Of a stretch of DNA of 64,000 nucleotides, positions 60,083 through 64,000 are shown one piece after another; the stretch's first letter is position 1; each line of letters starts with the position of its first letter. The position numbers were made by a program, and so were the translations under genes. Origin of the DNA: Mytilus californianus (Eukaryota > Mollusca > Bivalvia > Mytilida > Mytilidae); contig NW_026262582.1 in NCBI RefSeq assembly GCF_021869535.1, positions 59,532,851-59,596,850 on the forward strand, read 5' to 3'. The notes beneath the pieces were generated by a model that was given only the letters and a program-made list of their open reading frames with translations, was not told the DNA's origin and did not search any database.

Positions 60083-60935
60083 AATGTTTACGTATATTTT
60101 AAATTATAAGTATGTGTAGAGTTTAACAAATAACTATGTTGCATCGGCTTCTTAAGATGAAAAAAAAAGTATATCAGTGACTATATCAATGACTGTATGT
60201 TTTTGATTGAAATAAAATTAAGTACCAATGCATGCACAAAGTGCTGATCTATTCACGTATATTTTCTTTTGTTTTTCATGAATTTTCCAATACATACTGA
60301 ATAAAAATTCAAGTATCAAAACAATGTTACTGAAACTGTTACATCGTAATTGGCATCGTAACAGTGTGCCTCCATAAGTATACTCCCGATGTGAAACATA
60401 AACACAAGACATATTTAAACTTTTCGTACGCTTCTGAATGGTTTAAATATTGACAAAATTGAGAATTGAAGGCACAAAATGTGACTTTTTTGTTAATTTT
60501 GTTTTCAGAAACTACATAAAAAAATAATATCGGAGTTCAACATGGTGGCCTTCTGTAGTTGCGGACTGGTAGAACGTGGCATATAATCCTTCAAAACAAC
60601 TCTCACGTCCAATGAAAATTATTGTTCCAAATGAATTGCATCCGAATGTCATTTATTTCGTTGAGCTTTAAATAAATCATATTAACATGATGCATTTTTG
60701 TGCAAACAGTCGCAAAGTTCTCATCATTGAAAAAATGAAGGTCGGTAAGAGGTACCAAATCAACTGAATTATACCGACATAAACAATAAATATCTGTTTG
60801 CATATTTCATTCCCAAACGAGTTTTCATTCTGCATGTTCTGTCACACCTCTTGACAAGAACTCAATTACGGATTCATGCTTTTAACGAAATTCGACTTTT
60901 CTGCTAAGGCTTTTCTACCTCAGGAATAGATTAAC

Positions 60936-61116
60936 TTAGCTGTATTTGGCAAAACTTTCAGGAATTTTTGGTCCTCGATGCTCTACAACTTCGTACCTTT
61001 TTTGGCCTTTTTAACTTTTTTTGATTCGATCGTCACTGATAAATTTTTTGTAGACGAAACGTGCGTCTGGCGCAAATACAAAATTTCAATCCTGGTATCT
61101 ATGATGAGTTTAGATA
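60936..61116 (+). repeat. SINE-like dispersed repeat, full
   Basis: It starts 'TTAGCTGTATTTGGCAAAAC', then 'GGAATTTTTGGTCCTCGATG', 'GTAGACGAAACGTGCGTCTG' and 'CTGGTATCTATGATGAG'. The next copy follows at 61268, giving a direct pair. Confidence 0.75.
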
Positions 61117-61267
61117 CAACCACTGGTTCGATGCCACTGCTGGTGGAGTTTTTATTCCCCGAGAGTATTACCAAACCAGTAGCCAGCACTTCTGTGTTGA
61201 CATGAATTATCATTTATATGGTCATAATTATGAATTATCTGATTACAAAACTTTTTTATTTTTGATA

Positions 61268-61482
61268 TACTTAGGCTTTTCTATTTCAGGAATAGATTAC
61301 CTTAGCTGTATTTGGCCAAACTTTTATAGGAATTTTTGGTCCTCAATGCACTTCAACTTCGTACTTTATTTGGCCTTTTAACTTTTTTGATTCCAGCGTC
61401 ACTGATAAGTCTTTTGTAGATGAAACGCGCGTCTGGCGCAAATACAAAAACGCAATTCTGGTATATAAGATGAGTTTATTTA
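61268..61482 (+). repeat. SINE-like dispersed repeat, full
   Basis: Second member of the direct pair, about 330 bp after the first, with 'ATTACCTTAGCTGTATTTGG', 'GGAATTTTTGGTCCTCAATG' and 'GTAGATGAAACGCGCGTCTG'. Confidence 0.75.
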
Positions 61483-62292
61483 TGTAGCTCCCGTTTTTCC
61501 CGTAGCTGAGGAGTAATTCATAATGTTCGGCATACATTTTGTTTTTGTCCAACTCGATCGTTTCAATTGTATTTGTAATGAATGACAATAATTAAACCAA
61601 CAATTTAAGTATATTAAGCAGTTTTTTTGTTATGTTTTGTTAAATTGGTTACCTTTTCCTCGGTGTTTCACGTTATGATTTGATATTAGTTTGATTTATG
61701 TCTTTCTGCTAGAAATTTGTGAACATATTAAAATATAACGCACACGTTATATGTCAGTTTCAATAATTATGTCATTATATTAAATGAAATAATTGTTTGT
61801 GTAAATTGATAACCAATCAAACATCGAATACCCAAGAGTATGTATTAAGATGGCCTAATTCGTTGTTGTGAATAAACGTCATAATATATTTAAAAAAAAC
61901 TTCATAGCATTGCGCATAATTTGTTGTTTCACAATGTAGCAGGTCAATTTGGTGAACATCTCGTTACGAAATGTTTTCACTCTTTTTAACATACATTGAT
62001 TTGCATATGATAGCATGTTCGGATCTAAATATTAGTGTAATTTGTCCAGCCATTGTTAATGCCAAAAAGTAGGTACTATAATATTTACATTTCTATTTCA
62101 GGGTTTATTATACATAAACTATTTAGTTTTTTGCTTCTCCGTGTACTTTAACTTAATGTGTACGTACACATCTATGTCCGAAGACGTTGTGTAATGTGTA
62201 ACTTTGTTTTTCACAAGTTAATCCGAGAAAATTTGAAATATTAAGGTATTCGACATTCGTTCTTACTTATTATTATCGTCTTTATATTTCAG

Positions 62293-62363
62293 CAAATCCC
62301 AGAAAGTTGACATTCATTTGAACTGTTGCCCCAACTTCTACGTTGAGAATAATATTTGCACCC
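62293..62363 (+). CDS. Gene D CCPNFY exon
   Basis: The acceptor is TTATATTTCAG and the donor is CACCC|GTAAGT. Reading frame (phase 2 in, phase 1 out): KSQKVDIHLNCCPNFYVENN-ICT. It matches exon 2 of genes A/B in splice phase, length (71 against 74) and the CCPxFYxxNNxC motif, but the flanking sequence is different, so this is an independent paralogue. EGF and transmembrane exons would lie beyond the window edge. Confidence 0.78.
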
Positions 62364-64000
62364 GTAAGTAATGTTTTGACAACAAGATCAGTGTATTGAC
62401 TTCACTCGATAATCATTATTGTTCCATTTTTGTTAGTATGTCTTTATTGTCTGTATATTTAAAAGCAGTATTCTTCAGGAATTGAAATAACGGACAAAGA
62501 AGATTTAATAGTAAAATAGTTAGTGCATTATCTACGCGAACAATATAATATACCATATTCCTTTGTGTCTGAAAAAAATTAAATGTGCAAAGAAAATAAA
62601 AGTCCGAAAAAAGGAACAATTATTGGCTCAAACATACATGCATGTTAGCATTCCCATATGTCATGTATGTTGCATCGACATAATTTAAATTTAATTTTTT
62701 GATTTTCAATTACACCTTTATATATATATATCATGTTTCTTTACAAAACACTTTACATTGAACATTTTGAACGAAATAATAATGCTCTGCGCAACAATGC
62801 AAGGAGGGCGGTAGTGTTTTTTTTTTTGTTTTGTTTTTTTTTGTTTTTTTTTTTGTTTAAAGAGCATATAAGCACGAATGGGGAAAAGTGCAATAAAGGG
62901 AAACATGAGTAAGCAAAATGTTAGGAATTGAATGCTTAGAGCTTATATTTAAGCTTAATATTGAATATATTATAAACATTCGAAAGAAAAGAAGGACAAA
63001 ACACTAATATTGGTATGGTAGTTCATAAATTTCGTCGTGGTAGGCTCGGATTATTTTCTGGTGTTCGGTTGGATTGCTGTCTCTTAGACACATTACCCGT
63101 GGCCATTCTCTATTATTTTATATTTAAATATGTCAAATGAAGCATCAACAAGAAGTTCAAACAACTAGACAGTAATTGATCACGCATGTTTTAATTTCAA
63201 AAAAATCAAACCGAATTGAATAGAGTGAAATAAACATAGTCAATATTAGGTCAACGTCAGACCAAATATTATATGTTTGAATGAGGCTCAGAGAGTGGGG
63301 AAGGTTGAAGTTTCCTGAGCCCTTCCACAGTTTGTGCCGAATACAAAACGTTAATGTTTTTTCTGACATTGACGTAATGTTTCTTTTATCTTAAATGGCT
63401 ACAATTATAGTAACAAAACGTTTTTTTAAACCCCAAACAAGCACCAGCGTGTTAAGAAATGTGACGTTACATGAAATCGTCACAGTAAGATATATCACCA
63501 TGTTACTATATGTGGTAAATAAAGACTAAAAATATCCTGGCTACAGTATACATTTATATCCAATACAGTCTCGATCAAAACACTGGACGTTTGTTTTGAA
63601 AACCGTTGCATTATCACGGATTAGTGATATTTTCTCTAACGCCTTACAATAAAAACTAATAGAATCAACGCTTCATCTATGCAATGTGTGAGGTGGTCGC
63701 CATTCAATGAAATATGTCTTTGTTGTAATACTTTAAATCTTTAAATTCCTGGTTTTCAAATTTTTCATGATGAACGTAAATTCAACAGTCCGGTTCGGAC
63801 ATAATACATTGATTAAGTGTTATGTTAATTCGTGTTGTCGTTTATAAATTACGAACATTTTATTAACGTAGGACAGACAAAGCTGACCTTTGATTGGTTG
63901 AGCTAGTCTATTTCGCTCATGGTTATTTAAACATTGATGAATGAAAATCATGAAAATCGATTCATCCTAAATGAATAGTCGAAGTGTTATTTTGAATTTA
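62364..64000. other. Gene D intron or flank; no exon seen
   Basis: It contains an interrupted poly-T tract (62815-62860) and a dispersed repeat end at 63040-63115. No further receptor exon with matching phase was recognised before the edge. Confidence 0.4.

Larger units (their letters stand above)
58265..60100. repeat. Local duplication of TE-like blocks, ~1.2 kb apart
   Basis: 58300-58900 and 59510-60095 align: 'ATTGTGGTGTCGACTATT', 'AACTCGTGATGCCGTCCGTA', 'CTTCCTTGTGAGCAGTATAC', 'GTTGGTTTTCTTATTGAAA', 'TATAAGAGCACCAT' and a shared end containing a signal-peptide-like frame. The repeat 59000-59500 separates them. The blocks look transposon-derived but no motif is certain. Confidence 0.75.

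Overview
The window is eukaryotic and most probably from a bivalve mollusc, probably a mytilid mussel. It is AT-rich, intron-containing and gene-poor, and it is packed with decayed retroelements, fold-back elements and SINE-like repeats. I associate the 'TTGGCCTTTTTAAC...GTAGACGAAACGCG' repeat and the 'GTTGTCTCATTGGCA' repeat with mussel genomes from memory; no search was run. No rRNA, tRNA, CRISPR or prokaryotic features were seen.

The main content is a head-to-tail array of related + strand receptor-type genes that conventional ORF finding misses because the exons are short. By matching splice sites, intron phase and protein motifs I reconstruct four members. Gene A (16726-19003) has three exons and is truncated. 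Gene B (28084-35212) has five exons that join in one frame to give a complete 238-residue protein: signal peptide, NVC/CCPxFY (EMI-like) region, one EGF-like module, linker, one transmembrane helix and a 66-residue tail. Gene C (41199-50680) has a signal-peptide exon, a CCxxF exon with an in-frame TAG, a damaged EGF exon, an intact EGF-plus-linker exon and an intact transmembrane exon with a very short tail. Gene D (53694 onwards) has an EMI-like exon and a CCPxFY exon and runs off the right edge. Most junctions are phase 1, which allows module shuffling and copy-to-copy splicing. The layout resembles small MEGF10/SREC/Draper-type membrane proteins; function is inferred only.

Region by region: 1-9.7 kb holds repeats, a minisatellite (about 0.88-1.28 kb), a decayed reverse transcriptase (2.0-3.5 kb) and a hairpin element (6.8-7.1 kb). 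From 9768 to 30645 a segment of about 9.5 kb is tandemly duplicated (A 9768-19272, B 19396-30645). Each copy carries a Tc1-like relic, an antisense reverse transcriptase element and the first three receptor exons. Copy B also carries a 1693-bp insertion made of two fold-back structures. From 30.6 to 41 kb lie the 3' exons of gene B, dispersed repeats and an unrelated minus-strand two-exon pseudogene (38599-39309). From 41 to 50.7 kb is gene C, interrupted by a third reverse transcriptase element (42.4-44.5 kb). From 50.7 to 64 kb is gene D embedded in repeats.

Exon joins rest on GT-AG signals, phase and motif agreement read by eye, with no transcript evidence. Repeat ends are approximate.
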